A DNA stretch of 64,000 bases from Isochrysis galbana (taxonomy: Eukaryota; Haptophyta; Isochrysidales; Isochrysidaceae): assembly GCA_018136815.1 (NCBI GenBank), contig CM030937.1:2180887-2244886 (forward strand). Direction: 5' to 3'. The position numbers and the translations under genes are program-made. Shown one piece after another: positions 15,501 through 27,044 of this stretch. The notes beneath the pieces are model-generated. The model saw only the letters and a program-made list of their open reading frames with translations. It made no database searches and was not told the origin of the DNA. Position 1 is the first letter of the stretch. Every line of letters starts with the position of its first letter.

Positions 15501-17898
15501 GCGGCCTGCGCCGTGTTGCTCGGCGGCGCGCGAGTGCCCGAGATTGCGGGCTCAGTGTGGCCAGAGTGTACCAGAACTATCGACTGCGTTTGGGCATCCT
15601 AAGGTTCATGAACAGCCCTTTCAATCAGGAACTACACCTCATCATGGCGCTCAGGTCGAGCAATCTCCAGTTGAGCTAGAGGCGCACAGGGTCGAACTCT
15701 ACGTAACCGACCAACGCGTAAGCCCACGCCGCATGCGGGCGGTGCCTTTTGTTGACGAGCACACGCATGGGAGAAGAGCGACTGCGTCGCTTGAGGCGAC
15801 CAGGAGCTTGTTAACGCGCTCGCCAGTGTCCACCCGCGAGCACAACAGCCCTTTTCGCACCGAACGCGTGCAAGCGCAGTCGCGGCTTGCGAAGAACGAT
15901 CCCCTCGCTAGTTCCCATCCTCCTTGTGATGGTCAGGCTCAGCCGCGCCGGTCGATAAGGCATGTATTTCAGAGGGTGATCCGCGAGGAGGACCTCGCAG
16001 CTCTCTCCCGTGGCGATTCGAGCGGTGACGAGTCCCGGTCGGAGGACCTTCTTGAAGCGGCGGTGCGATCGCATCTCGGTGAGGCCGCGCTGCGCCATCC
16101 TACCTCAGGATCGCCGCCGCCTGCAGGGCATGCATCCGGTACGGTTGCAAACGTGAGCAACATGGTCGTCGGCGAATCCAGAACGTCTCATGCTGCCGGC
16201 ACCTTGGACGCGACACTAGTCGGAACTGGGCTGCATCACGATCACTCTGCCCGCCGTCCGCCGAATGCAGTAGCCGAGAATGGTAGCTACGCTGCTACAT
16301 CCGATGGGTCCGACTATCGGTCGCGCTCGAATAGTAAGCAGCGAGATGTGGAGACGCGCTACAGCTCCATCGATAGGAGCCCCGAGCACCGGGAATTCCC
16401 CGCATTTGCTCACTCGTCGGCAGGCACGCTCCTTGCCTCGGTCCAATGCAGTGGATCTCAGTATAGACGCAAACGCCGGGTCATTGAAAGCGATTCCGAG
16501 AATGGCGAACCATCGCAAGAGCTCCCACGACGACGTGAACGGGCGATCAGCGCGCAACGGCTCGGACGAGAAGAGTCGCAGTACAATTCTGGAGAGGAGC
16601 GACCGAGGGCCTCGAATGGCATGCATCGTTCTGGGCGGAAGCCGAGGGTCGTCTCAACAGGATCGATGCGCGTAGATATGCCCGGCGGCTGCGATGGAGG
16701 CGATGAGCGCAAGAGAGAGTGTGTAGATGCGGAGCATGAGGTCAGGGAGGTGGCCATCGATCAAGATCTCGGAGAAGCCGAGTCAGAGCACGGACTTGGC
16801 GAGGAAGACTTGGATGATGATGAGCTGCTCGAGCTGCAAGCGGACGCGCTCGAACGCGATCGCTGTGTGTCGGGCGGGGGGGGAATGGGCGATGCACTGC
16901 ATGGAGTTGCGGAGGACGACCCTGACGAGACGCTTTGGGGAGGCAACATGGACGCGTCTGTGGGCGGCGGGTTCGATGGCGATGTGTACCAGAAGGTTGG
17001 CGATGGCGGCCTGCAAGTGTCACTGCCGTGCGAAGTATGCGGCGAGCTCGTTCCCGCTATGCGCTTGCAAGCCCATCAGGCTGATTGCGCTCGGACTCAG
17101 GGTCAGACGCATGTGCTTGAAGACACCGACGGGGGCGACAACGCTGCTTCGTGCGCCTTCTGTGGCGTGCCCCAGGCGTTGTCCCGACTTGATGCCCACG
17201 AGGCGCTCTGCAGCACACGCTCAGGCGTTGGCGCCCACCGTTCGGCGCCTTCTTCAACGGGTCGAGCACCGCTCACAAAGCTCCGTACTATTACGATGGA
17301 TGGCGTTGTGACACCAACGAGCAATCAAGCGTCATCTTACCATGATGGCCTACCAAGTAGGGGTCATTGGCTTCCACCTTCTCAGCACCACGGTCAGACT
17401 CATCGTCAAGCGCCTACTCACTCTCCAAAATCACGCTTCTCGCGGATGAACCGGCACTCGCCCTTGCAGGACGACATTGAGGAGAGTAGCGACGAGGACA
17501 CCGAGGGCTTCGGTGCAGACTCTCGGCGTGCGCAGCCGCCGATGGCCGAGGTGGCCCAGACCAATGTGCCAACCAGTGCTTCCGAGGCGTTGTTCCCAAA
17601 CTTTCGCTCCCTCACCGCGTTGCAGCGCGATAGAGTTTGGATGCCGGTGGACTACCTCTCGCAGTTTGGTGGCAATCCCACCTGCGGGCGCAACAATGCG
17701 TCCGGTGTGCCCGCAGCAAGCATCCATGAGAAGGGCAAGGCGAAGGGGAGGGCGAGAAAGCCCCGCCGCAACACATGGCGTAACATCAACGGTCGCAAGG
17801 TGTACTTTGACGAGAAGGGTCAGCAAAGCGTCGGCCGGATCGCGTACCGAAAGTCGACGGTTGCTAAGGCCAGCGGCGTCGCAAAGAAGCGGTGCTGA
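12562..17898 (+). CDS. Large disordered protein with SIM-like motifs and two C2H-C fingers
   Basis: One intronless frame of 1778 residues. The ATG at 12562 is the first in frame. The N-terminal 250 residues look folded (hydrophobic helices and strands); most of the rest is low-complexity and rich in Ser, Glu, Asp and Arg. Two similar stretches, AISMLISAMSDDDDSFDDD and SVSMLVGDMSSDESDADVD, have the hydrophobic-then-acidic pattern of SUMO-interaction motifs. Near 1490-1550 lie two small zinc fingers, CEVCGELVPAMRLQAHQADC and CAFCGVPQALSRLDAHEALC, of the C-x2-C...H-x3-C (UBZ4-like) pattern. The last 50 residues are very basic with GRKVYFDEKG. Together this suggests a nuclear scaffold that reads ubiquitin or SUMO, for example in DNA repair. 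I do not recognise the family and the role is inference. Confidence 0.7.
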   Translation: MDVVLEVRDAEATLSSELIAIMHLRTSVGGVARDMLQTHLIPLFGNPSGATPSLAPGVALYHSTQSVDAILHGPRVPNMLQCRLLNKQSGAHARLISVVVVTVMHEADRLIFGEVDLQRMQLAFERSGSATWRLVAVAARPVSQRLRPALDALSPVLKQSAEQGQGVLTLKGIADVVITAFSTIATWRQAPVDADETSIPTVLPQPTPREVREMAALLHVLRQALASFPQASELLEPNESDWLITNLDEWEELAALGEEDLRCHLASEAGAQDKVAISYLEDMCNDHAARRVALNRLLKSDAWDGWAHDGSKERSKEKEGWREGEFGNSEECGLIDAARQQLLALRSACMRAEEGVAAVEPVELASLATEPAAECDLAPKVEPMDAGRAGTADVPRLWADRVCSLHLGSAPMPPDTLKVQQDDIDSNMMVSQISAEVPFTPSHGRGLWLNAEAAPPGREPLRPLGRFSSSCDASPCGVRRTVTDCEPQNALHVSSWVADQARMQEISAPRRRSDAVLHPRTPGKYVHMNGGYLGLGDDGVSVAGVAADHVIANDESSGPTKRHAALSSLAERGDGQLDQIGEAMSAPPRSTCVGMFGASPSRLSLPDSSAVRSNGHPTSIGQNIHGDQKPIPFALLARANNVAPLTSSDLHARCQGGGELQEPGARAAASEPQSASPYPEGFARSASGAISMLISAMSDDDDSFDDDRQSPLMHDDLEATYDASHVNALEKAPDLDLPSGVLDSSSTHSMETSGRMGGASVSMLVGDMSSDESDADVDVCGEDRNAEASVHSKSPEIHGMGCNVGAHLAADEFSLGASSRTCSGECSSASLAQKQKDSALQWRRILNGNSHDARPGPASAAGVQQCGYSPTWEDADLFSQPTQTDAQAHNNTEVLAPEGTASETALLTPWANEMGPEARANANRTPTCASANSVEASGSSPGSLGSRPVRSGRLSTKHRHATAAASTPVINLWDEECCPQRPAPCCSAARECPRLRAQCGQSVPELSTAFGHPKVHEQPFQSGTTPHHGAQVEQSPVELEAHRVELYVTDQRVSPRRMRAVPFVDEHTHGRRATASLEATRSLLTRSPVSTREHNSPFRTERVQAQSRLAKNDPLASSHPPCDGQAQPRRSIRHVFQRVIREEDLAALSRGDSSGDESRSEDLLEAAVRSHLGEAALRHPTSGSPPPAGHASGTVANVSNMVVGESRTSHAAGTLDATLVGTGLHHDHSARRPPNAVAENGSYAATSDGSDYRSRSNSKQRDVETRYSSIDRSPEHREFPAFAHSSAGTLLASVQCSGSQYRRKRRVIESDSENGEPSQELPRRRERAISAQRLGREESQYNSGEERPRASNGMHRSGRKPRVVSTGSMRVDMPGGCDGGDERKRECVDAEHEVREVAIDQDLGEAESEHGLGEEDLDDDELLELQADALERDRCVSGGGGMGDALHGVAEDDPDETLWGGNMDASVGGGFDGDVYQKVGDGGLQVSLPCEVCGELVPAMRLQAHQADCARTQGQTHVLEDTDGGDNAASCAFCGVPQALSRLDAHEALCSTRSGVGAHRSAPSSTGRAPLTKLRTITMDGVVTPTSNQASSYHDGLPSRGHWLPPSQHHGQTHRQAPTHSPKSRFSRMNRHSPLQDDIEESSDEDTEGFGADSRRAQPPMAEVAQTNVPTSASEALFPNFRSLTALQRDRVWMPVDYLSQFGGNPTCGRNNASGVPAASIHEKGKAKGRARKPRRNTWRNINGRKVYFDEKGQQSVGRIAYRKSTVAKASGVAKKRC

Positions 17899-18654
17899 TC
17901 GTCCAAGAGAGGCATAGACATGCCTATTCTCGAGTGGCGTGTGAGTTGCATGGCTTGCGCGCCCTCCGCCTTTGTGTCCATGATGATTATTGCTGCGACG
18001 CGAGCATAGCAGCCTCAACATGCTGAACGCTGAATCTTGTCGCACTCACTGTGTGTTCCGTCGGCGTTTATGCATACGAGGCAGTTTATAGCCAGTGCGA
18101 TCCACCTGGTTGCCGACGGCTTTAACCTCTTTCCCCCCTGTCCTTCCCGTTGACTCGTCGATCCATCACATTGTGCTAGAAAGCTTGATGCACCAAACGC
18201 ATCGATCACCAATTGGCATCGTCGGACACTCTTGCTTACCTAGAGAAGTAAGGGGGGGAGGCGAGCTACTCACGAGAAATTTTTTTTTCATGTTTACCTG
18301 AAAGATCAGAACTACTTGTAGGGATGGCGATGGCGGCCGTCGCTGTTTGATGGCCTACCTGCCAGAGGACAGCGCAGCGCGGCCGCCACAGCCACAGCCA
18401 TTTCTGGCCATGCGCCCATAGACCACAGGTGAGAAAGTTGCCCCATGCCACCTGCGCGGGACTGCTCGTCGCTCGTTGCGAAGGATTCACGAACGCACCG
18501 GCTCGTGACACCCCATGGTCCGCCCATCCCACTCGCTCACGTTGTGTCTGTGCTCGTGCTGGTGCTGGAGCATCGTCCGGCCTTGTGCCTCGAGTACGAA
18601 TTTTTTGAGGTATGACGCGAGGCATCCCTGGTAGGAGCGCGAGTCCCTGACACA
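17899..18654. other. Intergenic
   Basis: 3' flank of the preceding gene. No gene or repeat recognised. Confidence 0.5.
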
Positions 18655-19615
18655 CTAGCCTACCTCAAAACGCTAGGCGATGGAGAGTATGCCACCATCC
18701 TAGGAGTGCCCTTCTGGGAAGGTCCCGACGACGATACCTTTTGGGAGAGGCTCTACGCCAAGCTCCAAGCTCAAGAAGAAAATCGCAGCGTGGAAAGTAG
18801 TCCAGAACCTCTCGATTCACGGGAGAACTCTACTAGAAGATATCAATGTCAAAGGCACGCGTAAGACTCTAGAAGATATCAATGTCAAGGCGCTGCCCCA
18901 AGCGTTCCTCGCAATGAGGAAAACGAAGAAGCAGAAATCCACTTTGAGATGGGAGAAAAACTAACGGCCCTCTTGGGAAAATGGAAACAAATACCGCAGC
19001 TATACAAGTACAACTTTCTAACGCCAAGGGACTCGTATATGCACTTCAAACACGTCCTACATAGGAGGATAGCTACGGCGAACCGTTTTGCTGACGATCC
19101 GACATGCCGTTTTTGCGGCATAGCCCCCGAGAGCTCCACTCATACAGCCTCGTGTATCGCGACGGAGTCCATCTTCGAATTCATAGAAGGACTTCTAGGG
19201 GTTAATTAACCTTAGGCCGGGATCTGAAATAGCCCAACGTCTTTTCTGCTATCAAGTAGACAGACCGCATCCCTCCTCGGGATACTTAGGTATCCTGGCA
19301 TGGAGGTATATCCTAACGGACTTTTATTTACAACATTCAATATGGCAACGCGGGCAGTAGACGGTAGGTCCGTTAGGACGATCTTAAGAGCGATCCTTGC
19401 TCCTTGCGAGATACCACCTATTTGTAACAGCGAAAGTCGGTTTCTTCCAGAGGCTGAAAAAACAACGAGAGAATATGGGGCTACACGCCCCAAGTAACAA
19501 ACATATTAGGAAAATGATAAGCCCTCTTTACACGGTGGACAAAGACTTCTACCTAGAAACATCGGAAGACCTCCTGCAGGCGGCGAGAGGTCGAGATATT
19601 CGGAACATCACCTAA
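18655..19615 (+). mobile_element. Decayed LINE fragment (RT thumb to CCHC knuckle)
   Basis: Read on the plus strand with frame changes it gives GVPFWEGPDDDTFWERLYAK, then KKKIAAWKVVQNLSIHGRTL (typical of the region after the reverse-transcriptase palm), then HFKHVLHRRIATANRFA with CRFCG...STHTASC (knuckle), then ILAWRYILTDFY. The knuckle region and the AWRYI..DFY block match the LINE at 783-1972, so both belong to one family. Stops and frameshifts break it into pieces; the longest intact frame is 18949-19209. It is a dead copy. Confidence 0.7.
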
Positions 19616-19973
19616 GATAGCAAACCCTCTAGCTCAGCTGTGGCGCATGGTGTATTGGCATAGAACGGTGCGGCGAATCGCACCCCGGGTGTGGCCACCT
19701 TCCCAAACCATGCTGCATGCTGTACGACCTTTTAACTTTAATTTCAAATCAGAGTAAGTACATCTTCCTCTAGCTCAGCAGTAGACCTAGGCTACGAAGA
19801 ACGCGAGGCTGCCTAGAACGCGCCCTATAATCTCCCGTAGCAGTGTGGACCATAGAGACATAATGTCGCAACCTCCAGAAGCGCGTTGTGGAGACCATTG
19901 CGCAAGGCGATGGTGGACGCCAAGCGCAGCACTGTGGGTTAGAGGGTAGGCGAGGTGCTCGTCATAATGATGC
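19616..19973. other. Intergenic, 3' flank of the TspO-like gene
   Basis: No feature recognised. Confidence 0.5.
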
Positions 19974-21178
<1,205 letters not shown>

Positions 21179-21933
21179 TCTCTCACCATGTCTGGACCAG
21201 TCTCCATCACACTCTATTGTATTTCTTCACGTACTAGCTCACTACTATCCCCGTACTCCTATGTCTCTCAGCCACATCATCGTCTCTTCCTCTGCTTCCT
21301 CGCATCTTTCCTTCTTTAAGTGAGGTTTCCATTAATTAAGGTCTATCGCGTAGAATACTAAGAGGGAGAATGACCGGTACTTAGTGTGCAGCCAACTCCT
21401 AGCACTCTAGTCCTTCCCCTTGGTATTTCTTGCCAATGGGGGCCCGGCCCCCCCCCAAAGGTACTCAGCCATGGGCATGGAGGGTGGTCAGCCTGCCGGT
21501 ACACTCACAGCTTCAGGTGTGCAGCTTCACGACCGGTGCGGCATGCGGCCCGCTGGCCTGTGCGGCCTGTGATTCTAATAGTATACTTGTCTCCTGTCAT
21601 TTTGTCCTTCCAAGTTGCAAATGCAAATGCTGATAACTCAGCCAAATCATGTACAAAAGAGGTATGCCTGGCCACAAGGGTGTGGGTGGGCCTCAGCCTA
21701 ACCACTCTCTCGCCTAGGCGTGCACCGCTACAAGTCTACCGATACCTATGTGATGCGCAGTCGTCTCTGCGCAGGGCCTAAATAAAGCGCGGCGCCGTCC
21801 GGGCGCATAACAAAACTCGAAGCTTTGCACGATGAGACGATGAGAGGCGATATTATGATATGAATCACGACTCCAAGGCATCCAAAGCCTGCGCTATCCC
21901 ACTGCAGATCACATGCACTCCCGCACTTAAATC
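21179..21933. other. Intergenic
   Basis: No gene supported. Short frames on both strands lack recognisable content. Confidence 0.45.
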
Positions 21934-22634
21934 TTACTGCTCCTCCCCTTCCTCTTCCTCCCCGACAGACTCAGCTTCGGACTCCGACAACGCTCGCGAG
22001 CACCCCAACTTCCGACCATCCTCACCACACTCATCCTCAGGCGGATCCCACAACACCCTGACCACACACTCCCAGGATCCTAGTCGAGTGACAAGACGGT
22101 CGAGGGCTGGCAAAAGCTTGTCCTTCTTGCCGTCTTGCGGCTTTAAGGCAACGCCGTCCATGTTGATCTCGTTCAGCAACGCGAGTAGCTCGCCCTTAGT
22201 TAGCCGCGCCGCCACTCCATCGGCGTCCCACAGCTTTGCCGCTGCGCCTCGTGCCCAGGCCGTGGCGGTAGAGGGACGACTCCACGCCGGATGCGGTCGA
22301 TGGCCTCCTCGCCCATCTGCTTCTCCCAGTGCAGGAAGCGCCGCCGATCCACACCGAACTCGCTGGCCCATTGTGCTTTCGTCGTGAGTTTCGAGCGATC
22401 GGCCCGTGGGTGGTACCAGTGGCAGATGGCATGCAGAGCCCTCTGCTTGGTATCCTCCGACGGTTGGGTTCGCCCACTGCTGGTATATGATACCGGGGCA
22501 CCTGCCCGCCGCCTGGGACGCCCGCCGCGCGCGCTCTCAGCCTCCTCCTCGTCTCGAAGGACACTTTCGTGGACGCCGAGCGCCGGCGCGCGCGCCAGGT
22601 CCGGCGACTCAGCGGGCGCGCCCGGGGATGCCAT
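21934..22634 (-). pseudogene. Unrecognised protein, frame-broken
   Basis: Two minus-strand frames appear to be parts of one gene. The first starts at 22634 and contains the basic stretch GGRPRRRAG and then KAQWASEFGVDRRRFLHWEK, which has a helix-turn-helix look. The second runs to a stop at 21934 and contains LTKGELLALLNEINMDG followed by an acidic Ser/Glu tail. They overlap near 22,200-22,300, so either one indel broke the gene or a short intron joins them. I do not recognise the family; it could be a domesticated or dead transposase. Confidence 0.35.
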
Positions 22635-22903
22635 GGCGGTGGAGTGGGCGGAGGGGATGCCTTGGCCCTACGGTGTGTCGCCCGGCACCTTGGGTAGCCT
22701 GGGTCTCAAGCTCTTGCCACGAAGGACAGGTGTGCTAGGGGTTACGCGCGCGCCAGGAGTTGGCTACACGCGGAGTACTCCTAACCAACTGTGAAGAATG
22801 TACAAAGTGTGTGTACTCGTACAAGCTTAAAGTACTAGTCCGTGGCAATCCTAGTTGTTGAATAAAAATACTTGTATTCACAAAGAGCCCCGGAAATGGG
22901 ATT

Positions 22904-23104
22904 GTCAGAGTTTTCTTGTTGTCCTAGTTTAATCCTAGTGCTGAGGGACCGTGCCTCATCGGCAACGGAGCCCCTACCCCTACCCCGCGATGGGGGTGTG
23001 CGCGGTTGGTGCATGGCTCGTCCGGTGTATGTGGCTAGGGATGCTAGCCAACAAGGCCTCTTACAAGACTATACAATTTACAATTTCTTACGTGGTCCGC
23101 GACG
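22904..23104 (+). mobile_element. Copia LTR-like fragment, second copy
   Basis: This 200-bp stretch is clearly homologous to 27452-27636, which sits immediately upstream of Copia coding sequence. Shared landmarks include gatgggggtgtgcgcggttgg and ggctcgtccggtgtatgtgg. No Copia coding sequence follows it, so it looks like a solo LTR or LTR fragment. Confidence 0.6.
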
Positions 23105-23453
23105 ATTCTACTAAGTTTAACATGTAGGATCTTGATAGATAGAGATAGTGCGATTTGCCAAGTAGATACCTAATATCTAGATATTAGGCATTAGCATTAG
23201 GTATTGGGTATAGATAATAGCCCTTAGCTCCGGCCCGTAGTAGTCGCGCGTTTGTGTGTTGTGTGTGGTTGTGGTTGTCGAACCAATATGTGTCGTTGTG
23301 CGCACTAGCACAACAAGCACAAAGCTCGAGCTCCTACCTATAAATAGATAGAGATAGTGTACCGTAAAAGGTATTAATTAAGGATTAAGGCGGGGGACGC
23401 GCCCCAAAAGCGCGAGAGTAAGTACTAAGTACTTACAATACGTGGGCAGTAGG
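23105..23453. other. Intergenic
   Basis: AT-rich words around tagatattaggcattagcattagg and plain sequence. No gene recognised. Confidence 0.45.
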
Positions 23454-23939
23454 CGCGAGACTGCAAGAGCCCTTCGATCGGCGCGGGGCGCGAGAGGCTG
23501 TCGCCGCGGTCCGCCGCGGCGGCAGCGGTGGACAGCACTACTCTGTACGAGGTTGACCATATCGTCGCGAAGCGTCTGGTCAAAGGAGAGGTTCAATACC
23601 TCATCCGTTGGCAAGGCTTCGACGCAAAGAGCGACACGTGGGAGCCTCTCGAGAATTTGGCGAGACTCGAGCCCGACGTCTCTGCATTCGAGGCGAAGCA
23701 GCTTCACGGCGCACACTGTTCTCAACTTCATGACATGCCACAAGTGGCGCGATCAGTTGCCATCCCAAGAAGCTCAAAAGCTGCGGGATCGTTTGGGTCG
23801 ATGGATCTTGAAGGAGGGTACTCTCTCGTTACCTGACGCGAATGCGCATGAGCGCACCGCGCTGAGTACCGCATCTGGTGGAGGCGACTGCCTGCGTACG
23901 CGCCGTGAAGTTCGTGCCTTTTTTGAAGCTCTCGGCTGA
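23454..23939 (+). pseudogene. Chromodomain fragment, probably from a chromovirus-type Gypsy element
   Basis: The frame up to 23836 contains a convincing chromodomain: LYEVDHIVAKRLVKG, VQYLIRWQGFD and SDTWEPLENL. These supply the aromatic residues that normally bind methyl-lysine, and an acidic helix follows. The sequence then seems to continue in another frame (HKWRDQLPSQEAQKLRDRLG, to 23939), so there is probably a frameshift near 23,730. No integrase or nuclear-protein domains surround it. A chromodomain ending a Gypsy integrase is the simplest explanation; a small host chromodomain gene is the alternative. Confidence 0.55.
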
Positions 23940-24575
23940 GATGTGACGTGCTGCAGGGGCTGAGGTTGAATGTACGGGCCCACCCCGGGGGGTGTCCGCA
24001 ATGGAGTGAAGGGGGCGCGAGGCCCCCATTGACCATTGACCCCCACTTATGAAAGTAGGTTTGGTGTGTAGCCCTGAATCTCCAGATCTTTTTCCTCCCT
24101 TTGCCTTTGCGGGCTCCCTCATGGTCTAGGCTAGGGCTAGGGTATTGCATTTAGCAAGATGGTTGCACAATTACTACATAAGGTGCACCTAGCCCTCGGT
24201 AGGGTACCGAACTTGCGGGTGCAAGGCATTGAACACAATGTGGGCCGTCACCATAGCCACGGAACCCAAACCATAAGATGGAACCAAAGAAAGAACACCC
24301 AAAGACGCCAACACGGTCCGCGACACGTCTTCTTCTCGAGAACCTCCGGCATTGTCACTAACGTGCCTCCATGTCACTCGAACGGTCCCGCCTGAATGCA
24401 CAAGCACAAAGAGCAAATTGCAGCACGGGACCAGTTTGCCTCAAGGCGACCAGAACTTTTTTGCTTTCACCCCCAAACTAAGCACACATTCACTCTGCGT
24501 GACGGCAGCACGGTAGCCCGGGCTATCTGGGGTTCGTCCGGGATTGCGTCGCCCACGTTGAATAACATCTTATCC
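23940..24575. other. Intergenic
   Basis: No coding support on either strand. Confidence 0.45.
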
Positions 24576-25034
24576 TCACTCCTCTTTCTGTCTCGAGCAC
24601 AATCGCCTCAAAGTCCCGAAATACACGACCTGTCCTTCGTTCGGGAGTGTCCCGCCGGAGTAATGAAACATTTTGCCTCTCAGTGCAAGTGCCTCAAGAA
24701 AGATCGATCGGTTGTTTAGGAGCGCCCGACGTAGGTATTCCAGAGCACCCACTGCTGCGAGCACGACCTGCGCCTCCCTTGGAAACGAAAGCATTGAACC
24801 AGCCCGCCCTACTACCTCGAGGGCGATGGGCGGTGAATTCAGAAGCAGCTCGTCTGCAGCGCATCTGCGTTCCGAGTCGTTCTTGAGCACTTCTCTCGCC
24901 TAGCACGGTATCATGCCGTCCTGCCTTACTGTCTCGAGCACGACTTGCTGACAGTTCTGGAGCGCGGCGCTGGCGTAGCGAAGCATCTTGGCGCTCGGTT
25001 GGATTGCCTCAAACACGATCTAACGGTGTGTTGC
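24576..25034 (-). pseudogene. Decayed DUF4116 repeat units downstream of the intact gene
   Basis: Beyond the stop at 25035 the minus strand still encodes recognisable units such as MLRYASAALQNCQQVVLE and GALEYLRRALLNNRSIFLEA, separated by stops and frame changes. The ancestral gene was therefore longer at its C-terminus and has been shortened by a stop codon, with the rest decaying. Confidence 0.65.
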
Positions 25035-27044
25035 CTATCTGACGCGAAGGTGTAATGAGGTCTCGAGCACAAGCTGGATGGCGATCCAGAGCACCTGAGC
25101 TATGTACTGCAGGGCATTACCGTTCTGCATCACGAGCTCGAGCACGAGCAATCGGTCGTTCCTTAACGCCTCGCTCGCGTACTGCAGAGCACTCCCCTTC
25201 TGTCTCGCGGCCTCGAGCACGAGCATTCGATCGTTCCGTAACGCCTCGCTTGCGAACTGCAGAGCACTCCCATTCTGCCTCACGGCGTCGAGCACTAGCA
25301 TTCGATCATTCCTTAACGCCTCGCTTGCGTAGCATAACATCATGCCGTCCTGCTTCACAGCCACGCGTACGATGGGCAGTGAGTTTCGTGGCGTCGGCCC
25401 TGCAAACTCGAGCGCGCCTGCGCTTTGCCGCACGGCGTGGAGCACAGTACATGGATCGTTCTGGAGTGTCCTTCCTGCGTACTGCAGCAAAGCGCCTTCA
25501 TGCCCAACAGCTTCATTCACGAGACAGCAATGGGAATGAGACACGGTCCTTGGTGACATGCTGTTGAGCCGAGGAACTACTACCTGCGAAGATTTCCGAT
25601 TGCTCCTGATGGCCGTGCCAGCATACGTAAATGCAGAGGAGTTCTGCTTCATCGCTTCGATCACAATCTCTAAATCGTTCTTGAGCGCCTCGCTAGCGTA
25701 ACGCAGCATGGTGCCATCCAGCCTCACCGCTTTGAGCACGATTCCTCTATTGTTCCAGAAGGCTGCCTCTACATACTGAAGCGCGACTTCAGTCTGCCTC
25801 ACTGCTTCAACCACAATCTCTAAATCGTTCTTGAGCGCCTCGCTAGCGTAACGCAGCATGGTGCCGTCCTGTCTCACCGCTTTGAGCACGATTCCTCTAT
25901 TGTTCCAGAAGGCTGCATCTACGTACTGAAGCGCGACTTCAGTCTGCCTCACTGCCTCAACCACAATCTCTACATCGTTCTTGAGCGCCTCGCTAGCGTA
26001 ACGCAGCATGGTGCCATCCTGTCTCACCGCTTCGAGCATGATGAGCGGCGAGTTCTCGGCTGTTGCCCTTGCGAATTCCAACGCGCCTGCATTCTGCCGT
26101 ACTGCCTCCAGCACGATCACCGGATCGTTCCTGAGAGCCTCGCTTGCGTCCTCCAATGCCCAGCCGCACTGCCTTACAGCCGCGAGCACAATCTGCCGAG
26201 CGTTCTGGGGCTCCTGCTCCATCGAATGGCTTTGAGACCGACGAGGCCGAAAGTGTAGATGCGCAGAATCCTCTCTCGCTCTCTCGCTCTCACTCTCTCT
26301 CTCTCTCGCTATCATGCCTTCCTGCTTCACAGCCACGCGTACGATGGGCAGTGAGTTTCGTGGCGTCGGCCCTGCAAACTCGAGCGCGCCTGCGCTTTGC
26401 CGCACGGCGTGGAGCACAGTACATGGATCGTTCTGGAGTGTCCTTCCTGCGTACTGCAGCAAAGCGCCTTCATGCCCAACAGCTTCATTCACGAGACAGC
26501 AATGGGAATGAGACACGGTCCTTGGTGACATGCTGTTGAGCCGAGGAACTACTACCTGCGAAGATTTCCGATTGCTCCTGATGGCCGTGCCAGCATACGT
26601 AAATGCAGAGGAGTTCTGCTTCATCGCTTCAACCACAATCTCTAAATCGTTCTTGAGCGCCTCGCTAGCGTAACGCAGCATGGTGCCGTCCTGTCTCACC
26701 GCTTTGAGCACGATTCCTCTATTGTTCCAGAAGGCTGCATCTACGTACTGAAGCGCGACTTCAGTCTGCCTCACTGCCTCAACCACAATCTCTACATCGT
26801 TCTTGAGCGCCTCGCTAGCGTAACGCAGCATGGTGCCATCCTGTCTCACCGCTTCGAGCATGATGAGCGGCGAGTTCTCGGCTGTTGCCCTTGCGAATTC
26901 CAACGCGCCTGCATTCTGCCGTACTGCCTCCAGCACGATCACCGGATCGTTCCTGAGAGCCTCGCTTGCGTCCTCCAATGCCCAGCCGCACTGCCTTACA
27001 GCCGCGAGCACAATCTGCCGAGCGTTCTGGGGCTCCTGCTCCAT
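25035..27044 (-). CDS. DUF4116 repeat protein
   Basis: 669 residues built almost wholly from about 24-50-residue units of the form EALRNDPVIVLEAVRQNAGAL, the signature of DUF4116, a repeat family of unknown function found in many microalgae and protists. The start is placed at 27044 (MEQEPQNARQ); the frame is open 48 codons further upstream, but that part is translated GA microsatellite. The same start sequence recurs in frame at 26222 because of a large internal duplication. One unit in each copy carries an extra stretch of roughly 24 residues (from KSSQVVV to SHCC). No catalytic motif is visible. The role is unknown; helical repeats suggest protein binding. Confidence 0.75.
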   Translation of the reverse strand: MEQEPQNARQIVLAAVRQCGWALEDASEALRNDPVIVLEAVRQNAGALEFARATAENSPLIMLEAVRQDGTMLRYASEALKNDVEIVVEAVRQTEVALQYVDAAFWNNRGIVLKAVRQDGTMLRYASEALKNDLEIVVEAMKQNSSAFTYAGTAIRSNRKSSQVVVPRLNSMSPRTVSHSHCCLVNEAVGHEGALLQYAGRTLQNDPCTVLHAVRQSAGALEFAGPTPRNSLPIVRVAVKQEGMIARERESESERAREDSAHLHFRPRRSQSHSMEQEPQNARQIVLAAVRQCGWALEDASEALRNDPVIVLEAVRQNAGALEFARATAENSPLIMLEAVRQDGTMLRYASEALKNDVEIVVEAVRQTEVALQYVDAAFWNNRGIVLKAVRQDGTMLRYASEALKNDLEIVVEAVRQTEVALQYVEAAFWNNRGIVLKAVRLDGTMLRYASEALKNDLEIVIEAMKQNSSAFTYAGTAIRSNRKSSQVVVPRLNSMSPRTVSHSHCCLVNEAVGHEGALLQYAGRTLQNDPCTVLHAVRQSAGALEFAGPTPRNSLPIVRVAVKQDGMMLCYASEALRNDRMLVLDAVRQNGSALQFASEALRNDRMLVLEAARQKGSALQYASEALRNDRLLVLELVMQNGNALQYIAQVLWIAIQLVLETSLHLRVR

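Noticed and set aside
25511..25583. Possible short intron in the DUF4116 gene around KSSQVVV
   Set aside because: The best GT...AG pair is 73 bases and would shift the frame out of the repeat pattern; the in-frame insertion is kept as coding.
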